64,000 bases of DNA. It comes from Rhodamnia argentea. Lineage: Eukaryota; Streptophyta; Magnoliopsida; Myrtales; Myrtaceae. Under the pieces are notes generated by a model, which was not told the DNA's origin, searched no databases, and saw nothing but the letters and a program-made list of their open reading frames with translations. Of the stretch, positions 34,804 to 46,829 are shown piece after piece. Numbering within the stretch: position 1 is the stretch's first letter; the number at the start of each line of letters is the position of its first letter. The position numbers and the translations under genes are program-made. The stretch spans positions 23,181,294 to 23,245,293 of the forward strand of contig NC_063155.1 in NCBI RefSeq assembly GCF_020921035.1, in the 5' to 3' direction.

Positions 34804-34997
34804 CAGAATTGCTACTAAACAGACCATTAGAATATGTCTATTTGCTCTAAAGGTTCCACCTCAGGAACAAGCAGTATAGTTCAAAACAACCATATATGAC
34901 CAGAATTGCTACTAAACAGACCATTAGAATATGTCTATTTGCTCTAAAGGTTCCACCTCAGGAACAAGCAGTATAGTTTAAAACAACCATATATGAC
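34804..34997. repeat. Near-perfect tandem duplication, 97-bp unit
   Basis: CAGAATTGCTACTAAACAGA begins at 34804 and again at 34901. The two 97-bp units differ at a single visible base (TTCAAAAC versus TTTAAAAC). The second unit ends within ATGACCA, at the left edge of the transposon-like element starting at 35002. Confidence 0.95.
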
Positions 34998-35001
34998 CAA
35001 T

Positions 35002-37733
35002 TAGGGGTGTCAATAATTCAATTCGGTTCGGTTTTTCAAGAAAACTGAACCGAACAAAATCATTAGAGTGTAAGCTTGAATTGAACTGAACCTCGCCCTC
35101 AATTGAATACGAACAAAATCAAAAAAATCTAGTTCAATTCGATTTTCAATTTTTTTCAATTTTTATTTTTCTTTTTAAATTGTCTTTCTTTTCCTTTTTC
35201 CTTTTTTGGTTCAAAGCCAGAGGAACTGTCGGCCACTGAGGGCCGACGGGGGTTGCTGACTCGTAGGCAAGGGCCACTGTGGGCGATGCACCTACTTCTC
35301 TTGTTGCTGTCTTTCCTTGCCAGAGAGACCTCTTTGGCTTTCTCAGTCATCGTGCCTCTGACACCCATTTTGCTCTCCACCATTGCTAGTCGAGGACGGA
35401 GAGTCACAATCGATGAGGCATCCGAAACCAGAATTGGCAAAAACACAAGTCTCCTCAGAGATGGGAGGAGGAGGATCACCGTTTCTAATGCTGTCGAGAA
35501 TGTCGTCAATACTTCCGAAGAAGTGATTGGGGGCTAAGGAGGCTATGCTAGGCAGCAGGGTCACAGCAACTATCACACCCCAAGTTTTACAATGAATAGG
35601 GAAAATGACATAGCCGTTCTTACACTCGAAGGACGCAGCCTCAGACAAAAACCAACATAAGCCTGTTATCAACTATATAGACATATAACTAAACAAAAAG
35701 TTGGTTTCTCCATCAAAGTTTCTACAATCCTCGAAAAAATATTTACATCTCACCATTCAGCTTAACCCAACAACTATCAACATACATATATATAACCCCT
35801 CCCCCTCGCCGTTAGATCATACCCAAAATCTAACTCCCAAAATCCTTGACGTTAGTGCCCACATTCTACTTGCTATTGACTGAAGAGCCTAAAAAAATGT
35901 AAGATGAATGGAATGTGGTTCGATGAGCAGTATATATCTCCTCTAAACAGATCGAGCACCCATTATGCACATATATAATAATATCAAAACTCCCTTTTTC
36001 TCAATCCAACGTATAATGCACTTACAAGATAAAAATGAATAATATCACTTTAACTTAATGATATATGTGCCGGAAATATTCTATTAATCAACAAATATCA
36101 TAACAAAAATCAATGATCTAGTCCATTGATCAATCTTCATCAAACCAAATGTTAATGGTTCATTCCACTGACCAATCTATTGCTCATATAAAACCTTGAC
36201 CACAACGTAACGCCTAGTGACGAGGCAACCGAGATTTCTCCATTAATAAGGTCTCCACCTATGATTAGACGGTGGTTAGGCTCCAAAGGATATCCTAAAA
36301 TTAGTATGCATACCCAAAAACCCTTAACCAGGTTCATGGCGATAATGAGCATCAAACCAACATCTATTAATAATCCGCAAACCAAATCTAGAATCCATTT
36401 CATAAACCAGAATGTACTTCATAAACCATTTCTCATAAACCAGGTTTACAAATCAAAGTACATATATGGGCTTTCTCGATTCATTTCGTAACACATTTCT
36501 CAAGCGGTTCGTCAGTATTAAAACGTAGTAAATGCCTGATCCATATTTTTATGCAACTAAATGCCTATATCATTCATAATATATCAAATCCGTACCGCCT
36601 TCAAGATATGACTTTATAAATTCATAGAAAAGATAAGCACCACTCACTCGATATAAGCTAATTCAAATCTCGAAAGCTAATTCAAGCCCGCGAACTCGAA
36701 TCCTATCAATTTAGTGAAAATTGATATCACAATTAAGTAAAATACTATCGTGACTATGAATTGACTAAGTTAAGCTTATTCACAGACAAAACCATTTCTA
36801 CTCGTTAATAAAATGCTTATCCGAAGTGCATAATCCAAACTATCTATAATGCAGAGCTTACGCGTAAAACTTCAAATATATGGCCCAACTTCGAAAACTA
36901 TTCTGATTATACGGACAATGGGCTCGAATACTTACTAGATGTTGAAAAACGTAATTGATTCGGCTTGTTGCTTGACCAAAACGGATTTATTTCTGTCTTT
37001 TTCCTTCTTTCCTCTGCGTTTCCCTCTTTTTGTTTTAACGAACGAAGCCCTCACCCTCTCTTTAATACTCTTGGCCAAGCACTATTACCTGAGGCGGTGA
37101 TTCCCTTTTTTTTTGGTTTTTTTAACTATTGACCTGTTGACCGGTCAAATGGTCAACAAGCCACACGTCACCGCAAGGCCAAAGTGCGAGGCCAGATGTC
37201 ACCGCTTATTACAGCAACAGGGACCACGTCGCAGGAGAGGGTACCCACGAGCATGGTGCCCGTAAGAAGAATGGGCTCCATCTCCATTCCCTACAGCCCT
37301 AGGGTTATCCTCCATTTCCGGACAATCTATGGATGTTCAGGGAACGGATGGGAGTTGGATATCGAGAATTATATCTGATAACAACAAGCCAACAAGCAGC
37401 AACCGATTCGGGTACGAAAGCAAAGCAGATCAGATGCGATCCCAAATGAAGCGGGATGCAGAGAAAAGGAATGCGGAACACAAGTAGCGATGGGCGGGAG
37501 AGAGAAGGAGAGCGCAGTTCTGTTCTGCTCTAAAGACCGGATGGAGGAGAAAGAGAACTGAAAAATTGGTTATCTTCGAAATCTTATGTGCGGTTTGATT
37601 AACCGAACCAAACCGAAAAAAATGATTATTTTTAATCGAAAATCAAATCGAACCGAAATGCATGAAATTTTCGATTTGATTCAATTCACTTAACGGTTTG
37701 ATTCGGTTTTTCAGTTCGATTTTAACACCCCTA
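35002..37733. mobile_element. Non-autonomous hAT-like element, about 2.7 kb
   Basis: The ends are inverted: TAGGGGTGTCAAT at 35002 and TTAACACCCCTA ending at 37733. Subterminal CGGTTCGGTTTTTC and the complement of it follow, a pattern of plant hAT elements. ATGACCA is repeated at both flanks (34993-34999 and 37734-37740), part of an 8-bp target duplication with an indel. No transposase frame was found inside, so it is a deletion derivative or has captured other DNA. Confidence 0.7.
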
Positions 37734-37741
37734 ATGACCAT

Positions 37742-38348
37742 GTTAGGTTTGTAACTTTCAAAGAGGATACAAATATCTCGCTGCACCGCACCCCCGATGA
37801 TAGCCGAGATTAGCTCTCAAATCCATTCATTAGCCGCCGCAGCCAATTTAGGAACCTATAGGGACTTTGCCTAAAAGTAATAAGGAAAGAACAACAAACC
37901 CCGCATTTCACGGAACTAAGCTATAAATGCTGTTAACCCCACAAAGAATTCATGTTTTACTTTCTGATACCAACAATTAATAAACTTATCATGACACTAT
38001 TGGAGCTGACAGTCGTCACTTGATTTCCACATTTCAATTTTTCGAGCTATACACTTCAATTCTGAAACGAGCCTATCTAACAAATACATCCAGACAATAT
38101 GTTCTCCTCCAAAGGAGAAACAAGCCTTTGGCTTATCATAAACAACAGAAGAAGTACCCAAATGAAACTGTAATAAGACAGAAAACTGCAGTCCACTCAA
38201 GATGCAAATGCACCCACATCAGAAATAAAACTTCAAGGTGAAACATAACAAGACTTGCAGCAAACTGATCATGCAGACCAGAGTGATAACCCACATACTA
38301 TAGGACTCATGACAGACTAAACATACCCTACCTATGACATCAAATGAC
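37742..38348. other. Intergenic DNA, nothing recognised
   Basis: About 600 bases with no protein-like frame and no recognised repeat. Confidence 0.4.
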
Positions 38349-39178
38349 TGTTAGGGTTTCGGGATTGTCAAACGCAGCGAAATATAAGTCTAAACCAAAA
38401 CCCTAGACAGGATCCATGCGTATATTGAAATCAATCGAAGTTCAAGGCGTACCTTTTGCAGATCGAAGATCGAAGTTAAATTGACGAACGGTTGTGTCTG
38501 GATTAGCGCCCCAAGTGTTGCGCCTCTCTTGGTATTCACACACGCGAATTGAAGTCTCCAACGATCCAAGTGCTAGCTTACGGATCTTGAAACTTCTCCT
38601 CTTTGATTGCCTTCTTGATCTCCGAGACTCTCTCAAAGATCACACAACAGAGAATAGCTCTCTCGTTTTTTTATTCTCATCAACTCTCTAGGGTTTTTCC
38701 ACGTCTTTTTATACGCGTTAATATTTACACGCAATAAAAGAAGTGGGGCCGGGCGACTCGGGCCCGCCAAACCGTCTATCTCCAATCGTACGTTTCATCG
38801 TTATCTCATAACACGCACGATTGCGTAGATATTTAGAATAAGAGAATAAATTAAAATCTACTTCTTAAGTAGATCAAGGCACGTAGAAAATATAAACTCG
38901 GTTCGCTATTGTGTGCGACCCTGTAGGTTCACTAGACATTAGCAGTGTGCCCAAAACCCTTTTGGCCCACAAGTCATAAGCGGTCTCTAGCAACACATTA
39001 TGACTACCTAAGTATAGTGAATGTCGTTTTTCGACACAACCTAATCCACAACTAATGTTAGAGCATCAACGTTGATTAGTTCCTAGGACAGACCGCTAAC
39101 AATGACAACTGTAGAGTACGGACAGTATGCTCAAACTATGACTCATTAAAGACCATGGAGGAGATGAAATCTCCAACA
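38349..39178 (-). mobile_element. Solo LTR of a retrotransposon (Copia-like)
   Basis: On the minus strand an 830-bp unit begins TGTTGGAG and ends CCCTAACA, with the TG...CA ends of an LTR. It holds a TATA-like GTATAAAAAG near 38705 followed by a leader-like stretch. Flanking 5-mers are ATGAC (38344-38348) and TTGAC (39179-39183), a target duplication with one mismatch. No gag-pol or second LTR adjoins it, so recombination between LTRs is the likely origin. Assignment to Copia is inferred from general features. Confidence 0.65.
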
Positions 39179-39312
39179 TTGACTAAAAGAGGAGAGACTA
39201 CGACAACAATTAAAACTACTAAGGCAAAGCAAATTGACCTGAAAATGACGAGATAGTTTTCCTTGCCGTTTCCACACATTGCTACTCGTCTCATTTTCCA
39301 TCCTCAGGGTCA

Positions 39313-40161
39313 TCAAGCGGGTTCCACTTTGACAACAGAAGCATTTTCAAACCCCTGGCCTGTAGTAGCTTCAAGAGATGACCCACCAGCACCTGGCTCA
39401 CAGCTCTCGGTGGCATTGAGGAGTGCCTCAAGTTTTTTTTTCCTTGCATGGCCGCTCATGTGTCCTCCCAAGGCATAACTACTAGGAAAAGAACTGTTAC
39501 ACTTAGGGAAATTAGGTTGTGGCGCGCTCCCTCCCCTCCTTAGCAAATCCTCTTGTGAGTTCCACAGCCAGGGATTGTTTGACATAAACCCGGCACTACC
39601 ACGGAATCTGTGAACCTGAGTGGCAACTTCGGCATCTTTTGGAATCTGCTGAGGCCTCATGGGGATGAATTCGGGAGCACGGAACGAAGATGGCAAGATC
39701 CCAACACAAACTCGCTCGATTACCAAAGCATGGTGAGGACCACCGTTGTCCAAAAATGGAGTTTGACCATTTACGACACCATAGCGGTGACGATTGATCC
39801 GATAAATGAAAGCATTAGAAGGTTCAAAACAAGATCGCAGGCTAGTCTTGTCTCCTAATAGGCTAATAAGACCAGATGTGCCAACCATGGAGAAAGATGG
39901 CCCAAATACTCTAGAAGAACCAGAGATCAAGTAAGAGGCATGGACTTGATTGTTTGCCAGAATAAGAGCATTAGGTTCAACATCAGGTGACAAGGAAGAT
40001 TCAAAAGCAACAGGATTATAAAGCGAGTGCTGCGGCAAAATGAAGCAGTTTTGGCTGTAAGTGGTCTGGATGTGATTTGAGAACTCGAAGGCTCTCTGAT
40101 TCGGGTCGGGCATATTGGGAAGCAGATCCCCAACCATCAGTTCTCTAGTACTATTCTCCAT
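39313..40161 (-). CDS. Single-finger C2H2 protein with degenerate QALGGH-type finger
   Basis: An intronless frame of 282 residues. The only recognisable domain is KCNSSFPSSYALGGHMSGHA near residues 220-239, matching the plant-specific QALGGH C2H2 finger. His234 and His238 and the second Cys (221) are present with correct C-X12-H-X3-H spacing. The first Cys, expected at 218, is Phe, and the Gln of QALGGH is Tyr229. Zinc binding by this finger is therefore doubtful. A basic ARKKK follows and the rest is low-complexity. A TATA box (40281-40290) lies about 120 bases before the ATG. By family it would be a nuclear regulator; with the lost ligand it may act through protein contacts or be decaying. 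The long intact frame argues for some constraint. Confidence 0.7.
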   Translation of the reverse strand: MENSTRELMVGDLLPNMPDPNQRAFEFSNHIQTTYSQNCFILPQHSLYNPVAFESSLSPDVEPNALILANNQVHASYLISGSSRVFGPSFSMVGTSGLISLLGDKTSLRSCFEPSNAFIYRINRHRYGVVNGQTPFLDNGGPHHALVIERVCVGILPSSFRAPEFIPMRPQQIPKDAEVATQVHRFRGSAGFMSNNPWLWNSQEDLLRRGGSAPQPNFPKCNSSFPSSYALGGHMSGHARKKKLEALLNATESCEPGAGGSSLEATTGQGFENASVVKVEPA

Positions 40162-40280
40162 TGTTGAAAGAACGCTCTTGTGAATCTCAAGGAGTTTTAG
40201 AAATTTATGGGGGAGAAATTGTGAGCTACCTCTCTAAGACACTAAGACATAAATTGTATAGAACTACAGGAAGACAGAGT

Positions 40281-40290
40281 CTTATATAGC
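40281..40290 (-). promoter_or_regulatory. TATA box of the C2H2 gene
   Basis: GCTATATAAG on the minus strand, about 120 bases upstream of the start codon. A copy of this promoter lies on the plus strand at 41808-41870. Confidence 0.65.
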
Positions 40291-40309
40291 CATATCATTA
40301 GTGTTCCAA

Positions 40310-41340
40310 GTATTAAACATCACACGACACCCCCATTCAAATTGTTGACACTAAAAGATTAATATCAGCTTGTCAACCATGGTATTAAATGAATGAGAGA
40401 GGTGACATTGCAACCAATAATTGCAAAGGTTAAACATCTATTCTTGGCAAACAAGAATTAAAGAATATCTTAAGAAGGTGCATAAAATTGTAGCACTTGC
40501 AGTGCATGCACATAAGTCAACGAGAAAATATGGCAGGGCCCTGGAAAACATGCCTTAAGGAAAAAAATAACGAAGGTCCCCAAAACTCTAGCACTTGTGG
40601 CGCATGCACATACGGAACTTTAATGTATAAAACATTATAGGAGAATGTGCTAGTAATAAATGTTTTACTGAGTTTAAGATAAACATTTCCATAACCAAGA
40701 ATATTTCAGCTGGCAAAGGTCAATAGAGCTTTAGTGCATTCATTATATTCTGCGTTCGGGGGATTACATTTACAACAAGAGCCGACAAACAAATACCTAG
40801 GCATGCAATCGTTAGAAAGGGGAGGATATCCTGGCTAATTCAATTACAATCTCTCAAATTAAGTGAAACTCGAAACGCTTATTAATCAAACATACTCCCT
40901 TTACCCATTTAAAGCCTAAGTAAGTAGGCATAAAAAAATGCCAATTCACGCATGGGATAGATGCTCCAAGTATTAAACATCACGCGACACCCCAATTCTA
41001 ATGTTGACACTAAAAGATCAACATAAGCTTGTGTGCTACTATGGTATTAAATGAATGAAAGAGGTTATATTGCAACCATTAATTGGAAAGATAAAACATC
41101 TATTACTGTCAAACAAGAACAAAAGAACATCTAAAGAAGGTGCATAGAATTCTGGCACTTGTAGAGCATGCACATACGTCAACATGAAAATATGGCAAAC
41201 ATTAGGCCCCAGGGAAAACATGCATGAAGGAACAAATCAAGAAGGCGCATAAAACTCCAGCACTTGTAGCGCATGCACATACGTCCACTAGAAAATGCAC
41301 CTTCTCTATATATGTGTATTTGAACATCTTCTGCCCGTAA
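40310..41340. repeat. Direct repeats of about 250 bp upstream of the C2H2 gene
   Basis: About 40312-40560 and 40968-41230 align throughout: CCAAGTATTAAACATCAC, ATGGTATTAAATGAATGA, AAACATCTATT and GTGCATGCACATA-like landmarks recur in order. A shorter third piece (AGCACTTG-(C/T)A(G/C)-GCATGCACATA) occurs near 40590 and again near 41262. No coding capacity. Confidence 0.8.
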
Positions 41341-41807
41341 CGGATACTTATCTTTTCAATTCATGGTTAATTCAACAAGTTGTAACCACACAATCTTATG
41401 TTAATCTTCCAATTTTAGCCGTCTAGGAGAAGCATCTTAAAATGTTGAAATATTGTCAACGCTTTTCTTGTTTGTGACTTGCACATTAGATGGGCAACCG
41501 TTGTCAAGATCATTAAATGGGTAAAAGGAGTCTGTTTGACTAATAAACGTTTCAAGTTCCATCTAATATATTTATTTGTTTATTTATTTAAGGGGTGGGA
41601 AGACTATACTTGAATTAGCCAAGATATCCTCCTCTTTCTTTCTAACAATTGCATGTCATTGACCTCAGCTACGATCTCCATGCACACGACACTTGCTAAG
41701 CAGAAATATAATGAATACGCTAAAGTCTCGGTAAAGTATCAGTTACTAGCACAATCTCCTACAATGTTTATATGGGTCCACATTCATTTCTCCACAACCA
41801 CGATATG

Positions 41808-42005
41808 GCTATATAAGACTCTTGTCTTTCAGTGGTTATATACAATTTGTGTCGTAGTGATTAGTCTATTCAGAGGAAACCTCACCTTGGTTAGGGTCGA
41901 ACCATTGTCAAGATCAGAAAAGTTTTTGTCTTTTCATTCCTCACTCCCAATTTCTTGAGTTAATATTTGAAAGGAAAGAAATGGAGAGCTACAAAAAAAG
42001 AGAAT
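41808..42005 (+). pseudogene. Inverted copy of the C2H2 gene promoter and start
   Basis: GATATGGCTATATAAGACTC, then GTTATATACAATTTGTGTCG and further words match the minus-strand promoter at 40230-40300. About 180 bases on, an ATGGAGAGC resembles the C2H2 start ATGGAGAAT, but the frame stops after eight codons. This is a head-to-head remnant. Confidence 0.6.
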
Positions 42006-45000
42006 AGTCATATGAAGCTAGTTGGCTACCACCTTTCTTTCTGCATTCTGGTGGTAACTCCTCAGCCACTTTGTCTTCTTAGAACTTTACTTTTTCCCGA
42101 TCTTCTCTAACTTATTAGAAGAAACAACAACCAAACCCCACCCCCTCCCGCCCCCCCAAAAAAAAAAACCCGTGCTCTTCAATGTACTTATCTCTAAAAA
42201 ACACCAACAAATCATAAAATAGGTGCATTGGAGATGAACACGCTTAGTAGAATGCATTGGCCCCTCTGAGAAGACGAGAATAACAATGAATCTATAACAG
42301 AGAAAGTGGGTTTGGCCCCAATAGAGGATAGGCAGGGTGAAACTGCTTGAAGAGGTTTGGACACATAAGAAGATGACCTCTGGATGCATGAGATGCTTTG
42401 CATTGGAAGGGGAGCATTGGCCTTAGGGGAGCATCGGTAGGGCAAGGGTGGATGCAGCAGAAAAAGGCAAGAGGTCATTGTGGTCATGGTCCTAGGAAAT
42501 AGAATCCTAGGATGGCACTTGATAGGTCTTACTGATCATAGTGTACTCATGTTGGAGATCTTACTAAAAATGCTCATTTCTTAAAAGAAATGTTCTTTAT
42601 TCATCTATGCAGCAAGTAGAGGTAACAACGGTTGAATAAGTCTCCTTTTCTCTGTAGTGGGTGAAAACTCCTACTTCCCCTTCCTTCAGATTCCAAACTT
42701 GTATTTTCATAGAGATCGTCTTTGTGAGATATGACCGAGTGCTTGTTGGCTTTTGTTGGCTTTTGGTCTAGCGAACTGGTATAAATAACAGAAAACTCAA
42801 TGTCCGAATTTTTTTTCACTCTTTTTGCTGAGTGAAAATATTTCTTTCCTTTGTCTTGATTTAAAAGAGTATGAAATGATGTGGAAGGACATGATGAAGA
42901 AACATAAATAGAACTTGGATCATACAAGAGGCTTTGTAAAAGGCTAAGAGCAGGGAGCAATGGTATAAAATAATATATTCAACTCCACTTAGGGATATAA
43001 GATTCTACTTCTTGCTTCTTTTTTGGGTTAATACGGCCATGGGATGGACTCTCCAAAACAAAGAGTTCGCACATGGAAAAAAAGATACACCTAAAGCCAA
43101 TAAATTGCAAGAAAAGGGTGATAGAGCAAACTTTCTACCCTCCTTTCTCTGGGACTTGTTAGTTTCCAATGTATGTTTGCTTTAATCACAAAGTCCAAGA
43201 TCATGAGAATTGGCTCTTTCATAAGGCACGGGTTTTAAGAATGTTTAGCCACTTTCTACAGTTACATTAGCAGAATCCAATTGCTAATTTCCTTGATCAA
43301 GGGATTTCTGCCCATGTTATCCTTTGTTACGCCATACTTTTCAAGATAGAAATCGTCAAGAAGATGTTGATTATCAATGGTTCGGATCCTGAATAATTCT
43401 AGGATGAAAAGAACTTCACATCTCCTTATCAATCTTCACCGTATTATACTTCCTTTGCAGGCTGTTTGGATAAGTATGGGATCCTATGAGAGAAAGATTA
43501 ACGAAGGTGTACAAATCTTGCATATCAAAAGGAGGGAGAACTGCTTTTGTCCCAAAGCACACTGCCAAGCTTACTTCCTCTCTTATATCACCTTTCCTTT
43601 CTACCTTACAAATAACAAAAGGAAAGAGGATCGCAATTTTTTCCCTATGAAGAGTCATCTGCAAGGTTTCAAGTATAGTCTGGCAAGTCCAGGATAAAAA
43701 AAAATCAAATTAACAATCAGCAAGAGGTTTGGGCATATTTTGATATAGCCTGTCGTGGGAAGTGACTGCATAAGCATTTGGTCGAAAATAATTAAGTTCA
43801 GAAACTTGTGTTGTACAAAAATATTCTACTGAACTATTGTGGGACTTCAGAAGCTGGGCCAGGCTCCCGTGGTTTAGGGGACTTGTCGGAATATATTAGT
43901 CGACAGTGACAACATTTCTTGTAGCAACCAATTTTGTCATCGGCAAGCAACAGCGAGCTTCAACATTTGGAAAATTGACAACAGGAGAGTATGAACAACA
44001 GATTTTCTAAGTAACTCCAGAGACTGGGAGCCAGAATGATTACTGACCATTTGCGTAGCTAGAGAAGTTAGCCATTCCAGGGCTAAGAAGACGAGACTAT
44101 GAATGGGCTATATTCCTTGTAAGACCTTTCAGCTGTTAGTTCCACCTTGAGAAGAGGAAGTGCGAATAATTTGTGATTTACGTCCAATAATTTGTGGACT
44201 CCTTTCCTCGTAAATGATCCTACGTGGGCGATCCAGGTGCTTCATGAGTTGAGTACATTCGTTATCATCAAACCAAAAAGAATTAGTAGCAATGCCAAAT
44301 TACCGATGACTGCAACTAGAAAAGCCAGGATAAGAGATGTCAATGTCATCTCTTAGAATTCCATCCTTCACATTTTAACAATCACACCGATACTGGTTTT
44401 TTCGGCCTGGGCACACCAATCAACCGAAGTCGTCACTAAAGTAAAGACATCACACTACATCGTAAACCAAGCCCGCATCGAAAGTTGACGTCTAAAACAG
44501 GTTTGTAACATGTGCCTATGAATCGGTAATACTTGGTAGTTTGCATTCGCAGCCCTTTCCTGGAAGAGACGTCCTGCATTTGCTTGGCAAGCCACTGAGG
44601 TTAGATGAATTCCGGCACGAATCGACCTATAGGCTTTTCCCGAGCACTCGAACCGAGGAGCTAGGAACACTTCTCTTCCCTAATTCTTCCTCGCATGCCT
44701 GAAAATCAAGAGCCCGGGTTCAAAAAGTTGGAAAACGCGGAAAAATGAGAAATGACTCGAGGCGATTTCTATGGCGGACGCCAGGCGAAGAGAAAACCCT
44801 GTGCGGCGTCGGCCATGGAGTTCAACTCGATCTTCTGGCGATTGTCCACTGCTCGCGAGGCTTCTTGCGCGGGAAGAGAAACAGTCTGGCGTTTGATCTT
44901 TGAGTAATCGAAGCACACAGAGGTGACGGGACAGATGATGTTACATGATTTCTTACTTTCAAATAACTCATAAATACATCTATCATTTCGAGAAAATAGA

Positions 45001-46129
45001 TTTGTTAAATTTATAAAACATTAAACTAGATATAAAAACGTTCTGACAAAAAAAAAATAGATATAAAAACATGAACAGAAATGCATGCATGTAGGACATT
45101 TATGAATTTGATTTAATTACTAACATAATATATGATTAACTACCAGATAATATATGACAAAACCAGTACTTGATCAAGTCCACCTGCGCGCTAAATGGAC
45201 CAATTAGACGATGCTTCTTTGTCGGTTGCTTTCGATGCATGTGAACCGAAGTCGAACGAGTCCCATGGGAAACCAACCTTATCTGATACAGCATGCGAGC
45301 AGCTAAATTGGTTTCCCACGCGCCGGGAGCGTACGAAACCGGCTGGATTTTTAGACATTCGGCGTGCACGTCTTGTTTTATAGGGAGAGTTATAAAAAAA
45401 GTCATAAACTTATTCTAATTCATTTATAAACTTTTTTTTAATTCAGTCTTAAATCTTTTAGCTGCGTTCTAGTCAAAATATTGATCAAGTAGACCCAATA
45501 GAACAAGGAGTCTTGATTTGGAGTCGAATATTCGAGAATGACCCCCTGGCTTTGCTTGTTGTCCCGTCGAGTGAGTAAACAAGTGTTAAACAATGAAATT
45601 ATTGAGCATTTTTTTACAAGTTGAAGATACACTCATACAGGTTATCCAAGAGAACTACCTTTTAAAGTCGATGATCAACCTTGAGTGCTTCATAACATGT
45701 CGAGACCCTTTTCGAATGTCGAAAAGGTCTAAACTATTAAAAAACAAGGGACCCGATCTCATATCATGTCAAACTATCGATTAAAGAACGAGATCGGGAA
45801 GATATCCTGTTTTGTTACCGGAGACCCCAACCTAGCGTTGCTGGAAAGACAACCACACTTGACGGTGGCCGCCGCTGGAGAGGTAGCTCGACGAATCAAA
45901 TAGACGGCTAGGCGCGGAGGAGAGGTGTTGGTTGTGGAAAAAACATGATTTTCCTCGTGTCTGCTCTCTTGAAAAATTCTATCCGGATCTATCTCACCTC
46001 CTCCCCAAAGATATTTTTATCTGGTCTATATCCCATATATCCCCTTTTATCATATCCTAGATATTTAACACATAATAGGATAAAATATGTTATATCCTGA
46101 TTTTTATCCTTACAACTAAACACAACATT
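42006..46129. other. No gene supported; short unassigned frames
   Basis: Several open frames of 80-120 codons exist on the minus strand (42601-42960, 42212-42487, 44680-44916) but none shows a domain, signal peptide or splice pattern I can defend. 44540-44900 has a higher GC content and could hold a first exon of an unrecognised gene or a remnant. A C-rich patch lies at 42138-42160. Confidence 0.3.
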
Positions 46130-46480
46130 TGCATTTGTGTTAATTTAGTTCATTCGATCAATTTTAACCGCTCGATTACGGCGTGGATTTTTCTAATGAT
46201 ATTTTAAGATTTTTTTTTCTTTTCTTTTTATTTCTTTAATTTTTTTTTTTGGACTTAGCATGGCAAGTCGGCGCTAAATCCAGAGGGAAGAAAAATCAAA
46301 CAAAACAAAGAAAAGAATCGTAACAATTTAAAATACTTTTAAATAAATTCACGTGAGCGCCGACAAGATCACCTCGGTGATTTCTAGCCAAAAATGATAG
46401 ATTGACTGAATTGACACAAATATAAAAAAGTTTAGAAATGAATTGATGAAAAAAATATTTATAATTGAATTGACACAATT
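46130..46480. mobile_element. Short foldback element of the GC-core family
   Basis: The left end has TTTGTGTTAATTTAGTTCATTCG and the right end GAATTGACACAATTATGATAAATT, with an internal GAATTGACACAAATATAAAA, the same terminal words as at 6885-7475 and 9221-9935. The core here is small (GGCAAGTCGGCGC). Confidence 0.5.
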
Positions 46481-46829
46481 ATGATAAATTGAGGATGTTT
46501 TTTTGGTAATACTATCCATTTTAGATCCAAAATGGAGGTGTCAAATTTTGACGGTCTCTGCTTCCCCTGTTAAAGAGTTGATAATATAACACACACACTT
46601 TCATGAATTTCTGAATTTTGCGGACCTGTATTTATTGTTTTATACTATGAAACGATTCCTTTTGTAACTAAATGGGAAAACGTGGGTCGCACTTTGCCTT
46701 GTCGCTGGTAGCAATGGACAACAACCCTAAGGGAAGCTTAGAAGGAGAATTTACCGTTTGCGTAACAACGACGCAATGTGGTAGTGACGTGTAGAAAAAA
46801 ATTGTCGAACAAATGATTTCAGAATTTGA

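Noticed and set aside
44455..44916. Two adjacent minus-strand frames (71 and 78 codons) as a possible gene
   Set aside because: No recognisable domain, and no convincing intron joins them; listed only as unassigned DNA.
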